Assembly (NCBI GenBank): GCA_021232515.1
Contig: JAJPOQ010000055.1
Location: forward strand, 19,377 to 83,376
Direction of reading: 5' to 3'
DNA from: Lentisphaeraceae bacterium
GTDB taxonomy: Bacteria; Verrucomicrobiota; Lentisphaeria; Lentisphaerales; Lentisphaeraceae
Length of the DNA: 64,000 nucleotides
Made by a program: the position numbers and the translations under genes. The notes beneath the pieces are model-generated. The model was not told the origin of the DNA. It saw nothing but the letters and a program-made list of their open reading frames with translations, and ran no database searches. Positions 26,366 through 35,709 of this stretch are shown in pieces (the first letter of the stretch is position 1; every line of letters starts with the position of its first letter).

Positions 26366-28510
26366 TTAGCCTATTTTTCCGTTCAGAACCAACTCAGTTT
26401 TAAGTCCAAGATCGCCAGCAAAAAGAGCTTCGCCATCAATACTGACGGTACCGTCAATAGTTCTTAAAGCAGCTTCTTTGAAAGCCGCTATATCAATCTC
26501 AGGTTTGTCTTTAGGAACTTCACCTTCTCTAGTGATGACAGTACCAGGAGCAGCGTTACCGCAGTCGATAACTTCCATTTTTTTCTTTTTAGATACTGCG
26601 AGAACCATACCATGAGACTTTACACCACAGAGTTCTGCAGCGCTTAAGTTTGATGCAACCAAAACATGTTTGTTGAGTAGGTCTTCTTTTTCAAAGTACT
26701 TCACTAGGCCAGAAGCAATAGTAACAGGTTCTTCACCACCTAAGTCGATCTTCTCAACATAGAGGTGACCAGCAGTTGGGTGATTTTCTATTTCGACAAT
26801 CTTACCAACTTTTAGTTCCACTTTATCCCAAGGGTCTTCTTTAACTCCGCCGCTAAACTTTTCTTTGAAAGTTTCGATGAGCTTTTCATCTAGCTTCTTA
26901 AAAAGAATTTCAGGTTGAAGAGTTTGGTGACCGTATAGACTGTCGAACTGACCTAGTTGCTCCCAGGTTTGAACTTCTATATCTAGCATTTTAAAGATTT
27001 TCGCACTTGTTGAAGGCATAAATGGTTCCAACATGATGGCTATATCTTTAACTAAGTGAGTTAAGATACTTAGCGTAGTTGCAGCATATGTAGGATCTTC
27101 TTTAATTCTTTTCCAAGGTTCTTGTTTATCGAAGAAAACATTACCCGCTTGAGAGATTTTTAGAATTAATCTTAGAGCTTCTTTAAGACCGACTTTTTCA
27201 AAACTGTCTGTGACATCAGCTTGAAGGTCATGTATTTCTTTCATGAACTCTATGTGCTCTTCTGCATAAGCCGGTTCGTCTATTTTGCCATCGAAACTTT
27301 TCTTGCTGAAAACAAGTGAGCGGTTGACTAGGTTGCCAATGTTGTTGATGAAGTTCTTATTGACGTTGGTAAAGAAGTCTTCCCATGAGAACGCAGTGTC
27401 CTGTCTTTCAGGCCTTACAGCAAGAAGATAGAAACGCCAGAGATCGGCATCTATACCAGAGCTGATTACATCGCCACCAAAGACACCAACATTATTCGAT
27501 TTTGAAAACTTTGTGTCTTCATAGTTTAAGTACTCAGTAGAGCTTAAGTGATGAACCATGGTCCAATCTTCACCACTGGCTAATTGAGTGGCAGGGAAGA
27601 TAATTGAGTGGAACGGGATATTATCCTTCGCCATAAATTGATAAAGCTCAGTGTTCTCAGGAGCTAACCACCAATCTTTCCAAGTGTCAGGAAAAGCTTT
27701 TCGAGTAATAGAGACGTAGCCAATTGGTGCATCAAACCAAACGTAGAAAACTTTATCGGTGTAACCTTCTTTTGGAACAGGAACGCCCCATTTTAAGTCA
27801 CGTGTAATAGCACGTGTTGTAAGGTCGCGGCTTGTCATCCATGACTGAGTTGTTGTTTTGGCGTTGTTTGGCCAGAAGCCTTCAGAGATAGCTTCGTTTT
27901 GGAACTCTTGAAGATTATCTTTTATTTTTGGAAGATTTAAGTGAAGGTGCTCAGTAGCTCTAAGTTCTGGTGAATTGTCACAAACAGAGCACTTTGGCGT
28001 TACTAACTCAGTTGGGTTAAGCATAGAGCCGCAGCCGTCACATTGGTCGCCTTTAGCATCTGCAAATTCACACTTAGGACATGCACCTTTAACCAGTCTA
28101 TCCGCTAAAAACTTATCACAAGGTTTACAGTAGAACTGCTCAGACTTAACTTCAGTTACATAATTGTGCTTTTCAACGCCGTCAAAGACCCATTGAACGA
28201 TCTCGGTATGCTCTGGAGTAGATGTTCTGCCGAAGGCATCAAAAGAAATGTTAAAGTGTTTATAAATGTTCTCATGAATCTGGTGATACTTGTCACAGAT
28301 CTCACGAGGAGAAAGGCCTTCTTGAGTTGCTTTAGTTTCTGTCGCAGTTCCGTACTCGTCAGTACCGCAGATATATAGAGTTTCGTGGCCGGCAGATCTT
28401 GAGTATCTTGCGTAACAGTCAGCAGATAAAACACAACCGATAATGTTGCCTAGGTGAGGCTCATTGTTTACGTATGGAAGTGCAGAAGTAATTAATCGTT
28501 TTTTGGACAT
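26366..28510 (-). CDS. metG: Methionyl-tRNA synthetase
   Basis: 714 residues from the ATG at 28510 (AGGA upstream; 28531 rejected). Class I motifs: the HIGH-type element PYVNNEPHLGN near the start, KFSKSNNVG for KMSKS, and a zinc ribbon with four CxxC pairs (CKPCDK, CPKCEF, CDGCGS, CSVC at about 140-185). The anticodon-binding helical domain follows, and the C-terminal residues from about 570 form the tRNA-binding (EMAP/Trbp) domain, VELKVGKIVEIENHPTAGHLYVEKIDLG. Full-length and typical of long bacterial MetG. It charges both initiator and elongator tRNA-Met in the cytoplasm. Confidence 0.96.
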   Translation of the reverse strand: MSKKRLITSALPYVNNEPHLGNIIGCVLSADCYARYSRSAGHETLYICGTDEYGTATETKATQEGLSPREICDKYHQIHENIYKHFNISFDAFGRTSTPEHTEIVQWVFDGVEKHNYVTEVKSEQFYCKPCDKFLADRLVKGACPKCEFADAKGDQCDGCGSMLNPTELVTPKCSVCDNSPELRATEHLHLNLPKIKDNLQEFQNEAISEGFWPNNAKTTTQSWMTSRDLTTRAITRDLKWGVPVPKEGYTDKVFYVWFDAPIGYVSITRKAFPDTWKDWWLAPENTELYQFMAKDNIPFHSIIFPATQLASGEDWTMVHHLSSTEYLNYEDTKFSKSNNVGVFGGDVISSGIDADLWRFYLLAVRPERQDTAFSWEDFFTNVNKNFINNIGNLVNRSLVFSKKSFDGKIDEPAYAEEHIEFMKEIHDLQADVTDSFEKVGLKEALRLILKISQAGNVFFDKQEPWKRIKEDPTYAATTLSILTHLVKDIAIMLEPFMPSTSAKIFKMLDIEVQTWEQLGQFDSLYGHQTLQPEILFKKLDEKLIETFKEKFSGGVKEDPWDKVELKVGKIVEIENHPTAGHLYVEKIDLGGEEPVTIASGLVKYFEKEDLLNKHVLVASNLSAAELCGVKSHGMVLAVSKKKKMEVIDCGNAAPGTVITREGEVPKDKPEIDIAAFKEAALRTIDGTVSIDGEALFAGDLGLKTELVLNGKIG

Positions 28511-28552
28511 TTCTAAATCCTGTAAAGTCATTGATTTTTAAATCTTTTTCGA

Positions 28553-28581
28553 AGATTACAGACTTAAGTCGGAAAGGTCAA
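28553..28581 (-). promoter_or_regulatory. Possible promoter of metG
   Basis: On the minus strand TTGACC (28581-28576), a 17-base spacer and TAATCT (28558-28553). The -10 match is weak; no T-box or other leader structure was recognised in the 40-base leader. Confidence 0.35.
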
Positions 28582-28620
28582 TGTCGAACGATTATTTATA
28601 TGAGGTAAGGGGGGATGATT

Positions 28621-28640
28621 TGGGAGCAATATTGCTCCCA
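28621..28640. repeat. Perfect 20-base palindrome after the Dabb gene
   Basis: TGGGAGCAATATTGCTCCCA reads identically on both strands, nine bases after the Dabb gene stop (28650). It can form an 8-base-pair hairpin with an ATAT loop. Lacks a T-run on the minus strand, so either a weak terminator or a protein-binding palindrome. Confidence 0.55.
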
Positions 28641-28649
28641 ATGAAAAAC

Positions 28650-28946
28650 TTATTCGGCGTCGTAAACTTGTACTTTCGCCCAGTCTTTTGCGTGATTTTC
28701 AATGAATTTCAAGTGAACAGGGTGATCTTGGTAAAGATCTTGATCTTCTTTAGATTCAAAGATAGCAGTTAGAGAGTAGTCATAAGTTCTGTCGATAACT
28801 GGTCTATCTGTTTTTGCTGGTACACCTAGGTAAGCTGCAACATTTGGTTGTATCTCAGTAAGTGTAGTTGCGCCTTGTTTGAAAGCTTCGCGTTGTGCTT
28901 CAGTAAGGTCTTTTTCGAGCCAGAAAAATACAGTGTGTACAAACAT
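28650..28946 (-). CDS. Dabb-domain (stress-responsive A/B barrel) protein
   Basis: 98 residues. Starts MFVHTVFFWLEKDLTE and ends with DLYQDHPVHLKFIENHAKDWAKVQVYD, the full alpha-beta barrel pattern of the Dabb family, which are small dimeric ferredoxin-like proteins. Function is usually unknown; some relatives are monooxygenases or aldolases. AAGGAT lies before the ATG. Monocistronic, divergent from nothing close, with a palindrome after its stop. Confidence 0.82.
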   Translation of the reverse strand: MFVHTVFFWLEKDLTEAQREAFKQGATTLTEIQPNVAAYLGVPAKTDRPVIDRTYDYSLTAIFESKEDQDLYQDHPVHLKFIENHAKDWAKVQVYDAE

Positions 28947-29038
28947 GTTTTATCCTTTTTATATTAAAATGAAAAATTGTTGAGACAATGTAGAGCAGTC
29001 ATGGCTTAGATGAAAGTCAGAATGGTAGTAATCGTGTA

Positions 29039-29629
29039 CTATTTGACTGGGCGGATGGATAAGTCTTTGACAAAAACTATCTCACAGGCGCCATTTCCTG
29101 TATCATTTCGAGAAGTAGAACTGCGCCACTTCCAATCACCTTCACGGCACTCCACAAGATGACCATAAAGTTTTATGATATGGCCATTTTTTATAGAGTT
29201 AAGTTTGTCGGCGACTTGTTGGTTCGCAGGGATGATGTGCATGTTTGAACTGCTTGTCTCAACTTCGGTTTGAGAAATAGGCATACTTGAAGACTCCCAA
29301 AAGTACCAGCGACCTCTTTGAGAAATGGAAAAATTTTTAAGAATAGAGCTCTTAGACATAGGGCCCCAACCAAGAGCTAAGTCTACCGGGCATATATCTG
29401 ACTGTTTGTCGTTTGAGTAGAAGCGCTTACTAAGCACGCGTGCTTCAAGCTTAAAGTCAGCTAAAGGCTTTATGGCGTAGCCTTTAAAATTAAACTCTTT
29501 TGTGAAAGAAGTCTTTTGAAGTGGCTGTGCGCTGACGGATGGATTGTCACTGTAGTAAACGAACTCAGACTTATTCATCTGGTAGAATACAGCGCCCATC
29601 AGGGAGAAAGTTAAAAAAAGAGTTTTCAT
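29039..29629 (-). CDS. Conserved hypothetical exported protein
   Basis: 196 residues from the ATG at 29629 (a GTG sits one codon upstream). The N terminus is hydrophobic (signal or anchor, about 1-18). Conserved-looking blocks are CPVDLALGWGPMS, SISQRGRWYFWES, SSNMHIIPAN and the C-terminal WKWRSSTSRNDTGNGACEIVFV. I recognise this as resembling an uncharacterised proteobacterial family with the same PVDLALGWG and RSS-TGxGACE blocks, which carries no known catalytic motif. Nothing in the sequence hints at a ligand. Single gene, no operon partner. Confidence 0.6.
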   Translation of the reverse strand: MKTLFLTFSLMGAVFYQMNKSEFVYYSDNPSVSAQPLQKTSFTKEFNFKGYAIKPLADFKLEARVLSKRFYSNDKQSDICPVDLALGWGPMSKSSILKNFSISQRGRWYFWESSSMPISQTEVETSSSNMHIIPANQQVADKLNSIKNGHIIKLYGHLVECREGDWKWRSSTSRNDTGNGACEIVFVKDLSIRPVK

Positions 29630-29757
29630 CACAACCTATAGATTAATCGACAATACACTAAATTTTTTATCGTCAGGAGTCAAATATAATTTAGCATATG
29701 TTATATGTAGTTGCGAAATTTTTGATTGTGAATAATTAGTTATTAGGGAAAAATCTT

Positions 29758-31104
29758 TTGAGTGGAGTAGGAAGTTTTTTTAGTCATGGACCTCATTTAG
29801 GTGTGACGACCAAAGATTCTTTAAAGATTTGGGGGCGTTTTGCGTCGCAAGGTGATGCAGTATTTGTAGCACGACTTTTTAGGAAAGGGGAGCTTATAGA
29901 CTTTCGAGAAGTGGATGTCCAAAAGTCATTGGATTTCACTTTCAATGTAGTTTTTACCGGTTTAGCGGCTGGAGAGACTTATGAGTTTCAAGGAAGTTTC
30001 AAAGAGATAGAATCAGAGCTTTTTAGTTTTAATACAGAGAGTGACTCCAAGGGTCTACACTTTGTTTTTAGCTCATGTCGTTATAATCACTGGGAAAACT
30101 TTGTTCAAAATGATGGACCGCGTGGTGATCAAACTTACAAAGCTATTTTAGATTTACACAAAAAAGAATCATTAGATGCTCTTTTCCTTTTAGGAGATCA
30201 GATATATGCCGATCCTACTTTGATGGTGGGCGTTTCACAGAGTTTTGAAGATTTTACATCTACCTATCAAGAAGCTTTTCGTTTTAAGTGGTTTCAAGAG
30301 CTCTTACGGCATGTTCCGACAACCATGATTCTAGATGATCATGAAATTCGCAATGAGTGGTCTTGTGATCTTCTCTATGAAAATACCATACTTGAGAATC
30401 GAGACCTCATGTATAAGAATGGAATATTGGCTTATGAGTGTTGGCAACACGGGCGAAATCCACAAACAAGAGACGAGCAGTATTGGTATACTTTAGAGAA
30501 AAAAGGTTTTCCATTTTTCGTGATGGATGTAAGAACGAGGCGCTGGCATAATCCTGAGAAAGGTTTGCGTAAGACTACATTGGGAGATGAACAACTTAGT
30601 GAACTTTTTGAATGGTTGGATTCAACTAAAGGTCAGCCCGTAAGGTTTATAGCTTCAGGAGTTCCTTTTTTCCCAGATACCATTTCAGGAGTGGAGCGTT
30701 GGGATGCTTTTGACGAAGAAAGAAGCATGATCTTAGAGTTTTTACGTTTAGAGAAAATTGGTAAAACCGTCTTTATTTCGGGAGATGTTCACTTAGGAGT
30801 CTTTTCTAAGTTACACTGTGTTCAGGATGACTCTGTTGAAGTTTTCAACTTTGTTTCATCGCCATTATTTTGGCCTTACCCAGGTATGCGAACTAGTGAC
30901 TTTTATCACGAGAAAACTTTGACGTATAATCAATATGCAGATTTAAGTAAGAGGCGCTTACAGCAGTATGACTATGCCTACGAAACAGGGGACTGGTTAA
31001 CGGAGAATCAGTTTTGTGAAATGAAAGTAAATGCTGATGGAGAGGGAGTCGCAAGACACTTCAATATGAAGACAAATGCTTTTGAAGCGCCTTGGTACTT
31101 TTAA
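29758..31104 (+). CDS. PhoD-like metallophosphatase, no signal peptide
   Basis: 448 residues from a TTG start at 29758 with AGGGA upstream. The short N-terminal beta domain (HLGVTTKDSLKIWGRFA) is followed by the metallophosphatase region: FSSCRYNHW, LFLLGDQIYADPT, MILDDHEIRNEW, and FISGDVHLGVFSK, all metal-ligand blocks of the PhoD family. Unlike the homologue at 8888 there is no signal peptide, so a cytoplasmic location is likely; the substrate is unknown, possibly a phospholipid or nucleotide phosphodiester. Convergent with the sulfatase that follows. Confidence 0.75.
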   Translation: MSGVGSFFSHGPHLGVTTKDSLKIWGRFASQGDAVFVARLFRKGELIDFREVDVQKSLDFTFNVVFTGLAAGETYEFQGSFKEIESELFSFNTESDSKGLHFVFSSCRYNHWENFVQNDGPRGDQTYKAILDLHKKESLDALFLLGDQIYADPTLMVGVSQSFEDFTSTYQEAFRFKWFQELLRHVPTTMILDDHEIRNEWSCDLLYENTILENRDLMYKNGILAYECWQHGRNPQTRDEQYWYTLEKKGFPFFVMDVRTRRWHNPEKGLRKTTLGDEQLSELFEWLDSTKGQPVRFIASGVPFFPDTISGVERWDAFDEERSMILEFLRLEKIGKTVFISGDVHLGVFSKLHCVQDDSVEVFNFVSSPLFWPYPGMRTSDFYHEKTLTYNQYADLSKRRLQQYDYAYETGDWLTENQFCEMKVNADGEGVARHFNMKTNAFEAPWYF

Positions 31105-31126
31105 GAGCTACTTAAGCGTAGCTCTT
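31103..31126. terminator. Hairpin between convergent genes, possible terminator
   Basis: AAGAGCTAC (31103-31111) and GTAGCTCTT (31118-31126) form a 9-base-pair stem with a 6-base loop, between the PhoD-like gene and the sulfatase. No T-tract on either side, so assignment as terminator is tentative. Confidence 0.5.
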
Positions 31127-31133
31127 CTGAAGA

Positions 31134-32690
31134 TTATTTTGTTACTGGAATCATTTTATCGTAAAAGTGCTTTTGCATCTTACCTTCTTTAGCTCCAGAT
31201 TTCAGACGATTGAAGAATTGTCTGCCTCTATCTTCAAGCATTGGAACTTCACGTCCATCAGTGCTATGTAGTATCGTGAAGAGTTGCTCTTTCATTTTAA
31301 CTATACGCTCTTTGTGCTCAGGAAGGTGAATAAGGTTCTTAGTTTCTTCTGGGTCATTAACTATGTCGTATAGTTCGTCTGTATCCCAGATGCCGTGGTA
31401 GCGAATATACTTATATTGCTTTCCACGAACTGCGTGAGTTGTTGGTGTTTGTGGGTAGTTCCACTCCCAGAAGTATTCATATAGCAGCACATCGCGCCAT
31501 TTGATCTTCTCACCATGTAAAATTTTCCAGAAGCTTTCACCGTGCATCTGCTCAGGTTTAGCTAAACCTGCAGCTTCAAGGATTGTTGGTGCTATATCGA
31601 TGTTGGCAACAACTTCATCTATAACAGTTCCACCTTTGAAGCCTTTAGGGTAACGCATGATCATTGGTACACGCATTGAAGCTTCATAGGCAGTTCTCTT
31701 GTCAATTAATCCATGGTCACCGAATTGGAAGCCGTTATCGCCCATGTAAACAAAAAGAGTGTTGTCTAGTTCACCCATTTTCTTGAGGTGATCGATTGTT
31801 CTGCCAACAGCGTCATCAATTGGGATAAGTGCTTCGCAGTAGCGTCTAAAGTAGAAGTCTAGATCAAAGTCAACAAGGTTATAACCATAGTCAGAACCGT
31901 GACGACTGTTTCTTTGATTGATAAGCCATGTTGGTTTGTTTTTGCGATTTTCAGGAGTGTTTGCGTACGTTGACGGCTTTTTCCACTGCTTGTTATCGTA
32001 GATTCCTCGATCTTTGTCTCTCGGAACAAAGTCAGAGTGAACGCCTTTGTGTGAAACGTACATAAAGAAAGGTTTATCTTTAGCCTTGCGGTTGTCCAAC
32101 CAATCAATTGACATGTCAGTGAGTTCATCAGTTATGTAACCTTTCTGAGGAACTTGTTTGCCATTGATGTTATAGCCTTCGTAGTTGTTTTGAGGAACGA
32201 TTCTGCTAGTGCCATGCCCGTCAGGGTAGTAAGTACCTTGTCCGCGGAATGCAGCCCAGTGGTCAAATCCTCTCTGAGGTTCATTTTCATCGCCCATATG
32301 CCACTTACCAATGAAGGCTGTTTCGTAGCCGGCTTTTTGTAGGTACTGAGGGAAGAATAATAGGCTCTTATCGACGTCATGGTAATTGTCTACAACTCCA
32401 TGACTGTGAGCATATTTTCCAGTTAGTATAGAAGCTCGGCTTGGAGAGCACAGAGAAGTTGTCACAAAAGCATTTTTTAAGTGAGCGCCTTCTGCTGCAA
32501 GTTTATCGAGGTTTGGGGATTTATAGAACGGGTGACCCATAAAGCCCAGAGCATCGTAACGATGATCGTCAGTTAAGAAAAAGACGATATTTGGTTTTTT
32601 GGATTCAATTTTTGCAGGCATTTTTAGCTCAGCTTGCATGGAGCATACGAAACACAACAACACGAGGTTTATGAGTCTAAGATTTTTCAT
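31134..32690 (-). CDS. Sulfatase (arylsulfatase type)
   Basis: 518 residues with a signal peptide (MKNLRLINLVLLCFVCSMQA). The active-site motif is CSPSRASILTGKYAHSHGV with Cys81 as the formylglycine precursor; NIVFFLTDDHR gives the first metal-binding Asp pair, and YMGDNGFQFGDHGLIDKR the second metal site. The C-terminal subdomain has ELYDIVNDPEETKNL, the sulfatase end motif. Likely a periplasmic sulfatase on sulfated glycans. Preceded by AAGGAAGG ribosome site; no sulfatase-maturing enzyme nearby. Confidence 0.9.
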   Translation of the reverse strand: MKNLRLINLVLLCFVCSMQAELKMPAKIESKKPNIVFFLTDDHRYDALGFMGHPFYKSPNLDKLAAEGAHLKNAFVTTSLCSPSRASILTGKYAHSHGVVDNYHDVDKSLLFFPQYLQKAGYETAFIGKWHMGDENEPQRGFDHWAAFRGQGTYYPDGHGTSRIVPQNNYEGYNINGKQVPQKGYITDELTDMSIDWLDNRKAKDKPFFMYVSHKGVHSDFVPRDKDRGIYDNKQWKKPSTYANTPENRKNKPTWLINQRNSRHGSDYGYNLVDFDLDFYFRRYCEALIPIDDAVGRTIDHLKKMGELDNTLFVYMGDNGFQFGDHGLIDKRTAYEASMRVPMIMRYPKGFKGGTVIDEVVANIDIAPTILEAAGLAKPEQMHGESFWKILHGEKIKWRDVLLYEYFWEWNYPQTPTTHAVRGKQYKYIRYHGIWDTDELYDIVNDPEETKNLIHLPEHKERIVKMKEQLFTILHSTDGREVPMLEDRGRQFFNRLKSGAKEGKMQKHFYDKMIPVTK

Positions 32691-32772
32691 AACCTTCCTT
32701 TTAACACATTTATAATAGGGAAAATAATACGAATGATACTAAGAAAGGTGACAACAAAAAAGGGTTTTTTTG

Positions 32773-32807
32773 AAATAAAAAAAAGGCCTCGCGAAACCGA
32801 GGCCTTT
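32773..32807 (-). terminator. Rho-independent terminator of accA
   Basis: Minus-strand stem AAAGGCCTCG (32807-32798) / CGAGGCCTTT (32791-32782) with a 6-base loop and a long U-tract (A-run at 32773-32784 on the plus strand). Placed 22 bases after the accA stop. Confidence 0.93.
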
Positions 32808-32828
32808 GAAATAATAACAGGTGCTGTA

Positions 32829-33782
32829 CTAAGCAGTTTCACCTAGTTTTCTAAAACGTTCATAACGCTGATTTTTTAGCTCGTCATCAGAAAGCTTTGA
32901 GAGTTCTGAGATATGAGACTTAACAGCAGCTTTGAGGTTAGTTGCAGCAACATCATAATCGATGTGAGCACCACCTAAAGGTTCTTTGATGACTTCATCG
33001 ACAACGCCAAGTTTAAGTAGGTCATTTGAGGTGATCTTCATAGCTTCTGCAGCTTCAGGTCCACGACTACCATCTTTCCAGATGATGCCAGCACAGCCTT
33101 CAGGACTGATAACTGAGTAGTAAGCATTTTCCATGATCATCACAGAGTTACCGATACCTATACCGAGTGCACCGCCAGAACCGCCTTCGCCTATTACGAT
33201 ACAGACGACAGGGACAGTAAGGTTGAACATTTCACGAAGGTTAACTGCTATAGCTTCACCGATGTGACGTTCTTCTGACGCAACTCCAGGGTAAGCTCCA
33301 GGGGTATCGATTATGCATATCACTGGCGCATTGGCTTTATCAGCAAGTTGCATAAGCCTTAGGGCTTTGCGGTAACCTTCTGGATGAGCCATACCAAAGT
33401 TTCTTTTGTTACGTTCTTTAAGGTCTCGACCTTTTTGATGAGCAAGGATCATAACTGGCTCACCATCAATTTTTGCAAAACCACCAATTATAGCTTCGTC
33501 ATTTCCGTAACGACGGTCACCTTTAAGTTCCATGAAGTCTGTAGCTATTCTTTCGATATAGTCTAAGGCATATGGTCTCTTAGGGTGTCTTGCTAGAGTA
33601 ACACGTTGCCAAGGAGTGAGGTTTTCGAAGAGTTCGTTTTTCTTATCTTCGAGTTCTTTATTTAATTCAGCAACCTGAGCTGCCATATCTACACCATTTT
33701 CCTTACTGAAAGATTCCATCTTGGCGATTTTATCTTGTAGCTCTTGAAGAGGCTTTTCAAAATCTAAGCTAAATGCGTCCAC
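32829..33782 (-). CDS. accA: Acetyl-CoA carboxylase carboxyltransferase, alpha subunit
   Basis: 317 residues, full length for AccA. Starts at a GTG (33782) with AGGAA upstream, inside the end of the preceding gene. Recognisable blocks: RPYALDYIERIATDFMELKGDR, AHQKGRDLKERNKRNFGMAHPEGYRKALRLM, FIDTPGAYPG-like CIIDTPGAYPGVASEERHIGEAIA, and IGEGGSGGALGI. Transfers the carboxyl group from biotin to acetyl-CoA in fatty-acid synthesis. accD is not in the window. It is coupled to the upstream L,D-transpeptidase gene with a two-base gap. Confidence 0.96.
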   Translation of the reverse strand: MDAFSLDFEKPLQELQDKIAKMESFSKENGVDMAAQVAELNKELEDKKNELFENLTPWQRVTLARHPKRPYALDYIERIATDFMELKGDRRYGNDEAIIGGFAKIDGEPVMILAHQKGRDLKERNKRNFGMAHPEGYRKALRLMQLADKANAPVICIIDTPGAYPGVASEERHIGEAIAVNLREMFNLTVPVVCIVIGEGGSGGALGIGIGNSVMIMENAYYSVISPEGCAGIIWKDGSRGPEAAEAMKITSNDLLKLGVVDEVIKEPLGGAHIDYDVAATNLKAAVKSHISELSKLSDDELKNQRYERFRKLGETA

Positions 33783-33784
33783 AA

Positions 33785-34780
33785 TTATTTCCTGATTATA
33801 ACTTCTACAACGACGTCTGGGATTATATCAAATAACTCCTCTACGTCTGAATTCCGCATACGAATGCACCCCTGACTAGCAGGCGTGCCGACTGAATTTG
33901 GTTGGGTAGTTCCATGGATGCCGTAACCTGAACCTGTGATGGCAGTGCCTTCGATAGGTTTAAGTTTCATCCATCTTGTACCGAGAACATTTCGAGAATC
34001 GCCAGGCTGTATTCTTTGCCCGTCTTTCTTTTCCCATATAGGATCTTCAACTTTTCCATAAATCTTAAATTTGCCTTCAGGAGTTCGGTCTTCTTTACCG
34101 ATACCAACTTTGTAGTATTTAAAAAACTGGCCATTTTGCTTGAGAATGAGGATGTACTCAGTCTTAACGACTTCTATTTCCCAATTCCCTGGGAATAGGC
34201 GAATGACGTCACCTGGGTGAATGATGCCAGAGTCAAGAGGAATGTTGTTACCTCTCTGAAGTCCACGAATTGTTGTATAGTTGCCAGCTATAGATGAAAG
34301 ACTATCGCCACGTTTTACTTGATGATTGATTTTTCTTTTTGAAGGAGCAGAGCTAAAGCTAAGTTTTGTGTTTATATCCGAAATAAAATCGGCAACCTCA
34401 TACCAAGCAGAAGAGAATCTTGGTACACTTGGGTCTACAAGAATTTTTGCAGCTATCTCATAAGCTTCGTCTATACGTTGATGTCTTTTATAAAGGTCTT
34501 TAGCTTCAGTCAACTTTGACTTTAAACCAGCGTTTAGGTTAGTGATGACTTGAGGCTTTGGCTTCGTTGCTGTTACGTTTGTGTTTGGTGCCTGTTGAGT
34601 GTTTTGGGTATTTGTAGGAGCCGTAGAGCTTTCTGATGAAGTTGCAGTATTTGCTTCTTCTTTAGATGCAGGTTTTGAGAAGGAGGGCATTTCTGGTAGG
34701 TAAGGACTAACTATAGAAAAGAGTCCATAGAGTATAGCAGCAACTACTCCCAATATAACGACTTTATAATACCAATACAT
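33785..34780 (-). CDS. LysM plus YkuD L,D-transpeptidase, membrane anchored
   Basis: 331 residues. An N-terminal transmembrane anchor (about 5-25), a Ser/Thr/Asn/Gln linker, a helical region, a LysM domain (about 150-195, HQVKRGDSLSSIAGNYTTI) and a C-terminal YkuD catalytic domain with IHGTTQPNSVGTPASQGCIRM; the catalytic cysteine is Cys305. It cross-links peptidoglycan by 3-3 bonds or attaches proteins to it in the periplasm, with LysM binding glycan. The stop codon lies two bases before the accA start, and the accA ribosome site lies in the last codons of this gene, so cell-wall and fatty-acid synthesis genes are translationally coupled. Confidence 0.9.
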   Translation of the reverse strand: MYWYYKVVILGVVAAILYGLFSIVSPYLPEMPSFSKPASKEEANTATSSESSTAPTNTQNTQQAPNTNVTATKPKPQVITNLNAGLKSKLTEAKDLYKRHQRIDEAYEIAAKILVDPSVPRFSSAWYEVADFISDINTKLSFSSAPSKRKINHQVKRGDSLSSIAGNYTTIRGLQRGNNIPLDSGIIHPGDVIRLFPGNWEIEVVKTEYILILKQNGQFFKYYKVGIGKEDRTPEGKFKIYGKVEDPIWEKKDGQRIQPGDSRNVLGTRWMKLKPIEGTAITGSGYGIHGTTQPNSVGTPASQGCIRMRNSDVEELFDIIPDVVVEVIIRK

Positions 34781-34949
34781 TTTACCTGCTCATTTGTTTA
34801 AGCTACTTAAAATACTATCTCAAAACGATGGTTCAAGATCTACCCCTCAGCAGATCCAAGAATAAATATCAATCTCTTGTGGTGCCAACAAGTTGTATCT
34901 AAGTCTGTGAAGATCAATACGAAGTTGAAGTTTTATAAGGAATTCTCAC

Positions 34950-35618
34950 TCAGCGGAGCATGATACTGATGAGTTTGCCGGCTATTTCAACAATGTCGTC
35001 GAAATCGAACATCCCAGATCGACGAGGTTCATTGTAGTCATTGTCAGCAGGGAGTGAGATAGGCTTTTTGCGGCTTTTCTCTTTTGCTCGCATGGCTTCT
35101 TGGCGACTTTTTAGCTCTTCACCACCAAGTTTTTTCCACTCGAGAAGTCTTCGGAGCTCACCACCATCTAGCCATATACCGTCTTTTCTGCACCAATCTA
35201 TGATGACGCCACTGCGACCACCATAGTTATAGTAGTTCATCAGGTCACTGCAGTGAGGACACTTTATGTAGCGATTTGGTTTTATACCAATCGTAGTTTC
35301 TTCAGATAAAGCATCGAGTTTTCTAGGGTCGAGTTGGTGTGCGTGCTTCACAGTATGTTCAAGCATGAATTCTAGTTCTCCCGGATCAAAGAAAAGACCG
35401 TGGCAAGAGTTACATCTTTCTAGTTCTAAATCGAGTGTGCCGTCCATCTCTAGGCTTATGGCGTCTAATTCAGAGTTGCAATGTGGGCAGGGAAGTGACT
35501 TTATCTCTGGCTTGTCAGAAACCTGCATTCCTTTAAGGTCTATTTCGGCTCGGCAGTTACAGTAAGGACACGTTAGTGAATTTGCTGGAATAGGAGCAGC
35601 ACAGTTAATACACTTCAT
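34950..35618 (-). CDS. Zinc-ribbon (TFIIB-type) protein
   Basis: 222 residues. Four cysteine pairs are visible: CINCAAP and CPYCNCRAE at the N terminus, CPHCNSELDA with CNSCHGLFFDPGELEFML, and CPHCSDLMNY with the CRKDGIWLDGGELRRLL segment, so two zf-TFIIB zinc ribbons follow an N-terminal zinc ribbon. The C-terminal 50 residues are basic and flexible, then a hydrophobic end. Family members are uncharacterised; they are usually cytoplasmic and may bind metal, not DNA. Weak ribosome site before the ATG. Confidence 0.8.
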   Translation of the reverse strand: MKCINCAAPIPANSLTCPYCNCRAEIDLKGMQVSDKPEIKSLPCPHCNSELDAISLEMDGTLDLELERCNSCHGLFFDPGELEFMLEHTVKHAHQLDPRKLDALSEETTIGIKPNRYIKCPHCSDLMNYYNYGGRSGVIIDWCRKDGIWLDGGELRRLLEWKKLGGEELKSRQEAMRAKEKSRKKPISLPADNDYNEPRRSGMFDFDDIVEIAGKLISIMLR

Positions 35619-35709
35619 GATGATTCTTTACTTTTTCTTAAGTTTTACTTTTATCATACCACTTGTGACAGAGTATTGGCGATTACTATTATAGTAAAAT
35701 TTTATAGTA

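Noticed and set aside
31859..32380. ORFs inside the second sulfatase
   Set aside because: Out-of-frame shadows with no ribosome site; the sulfatase frame is intact.
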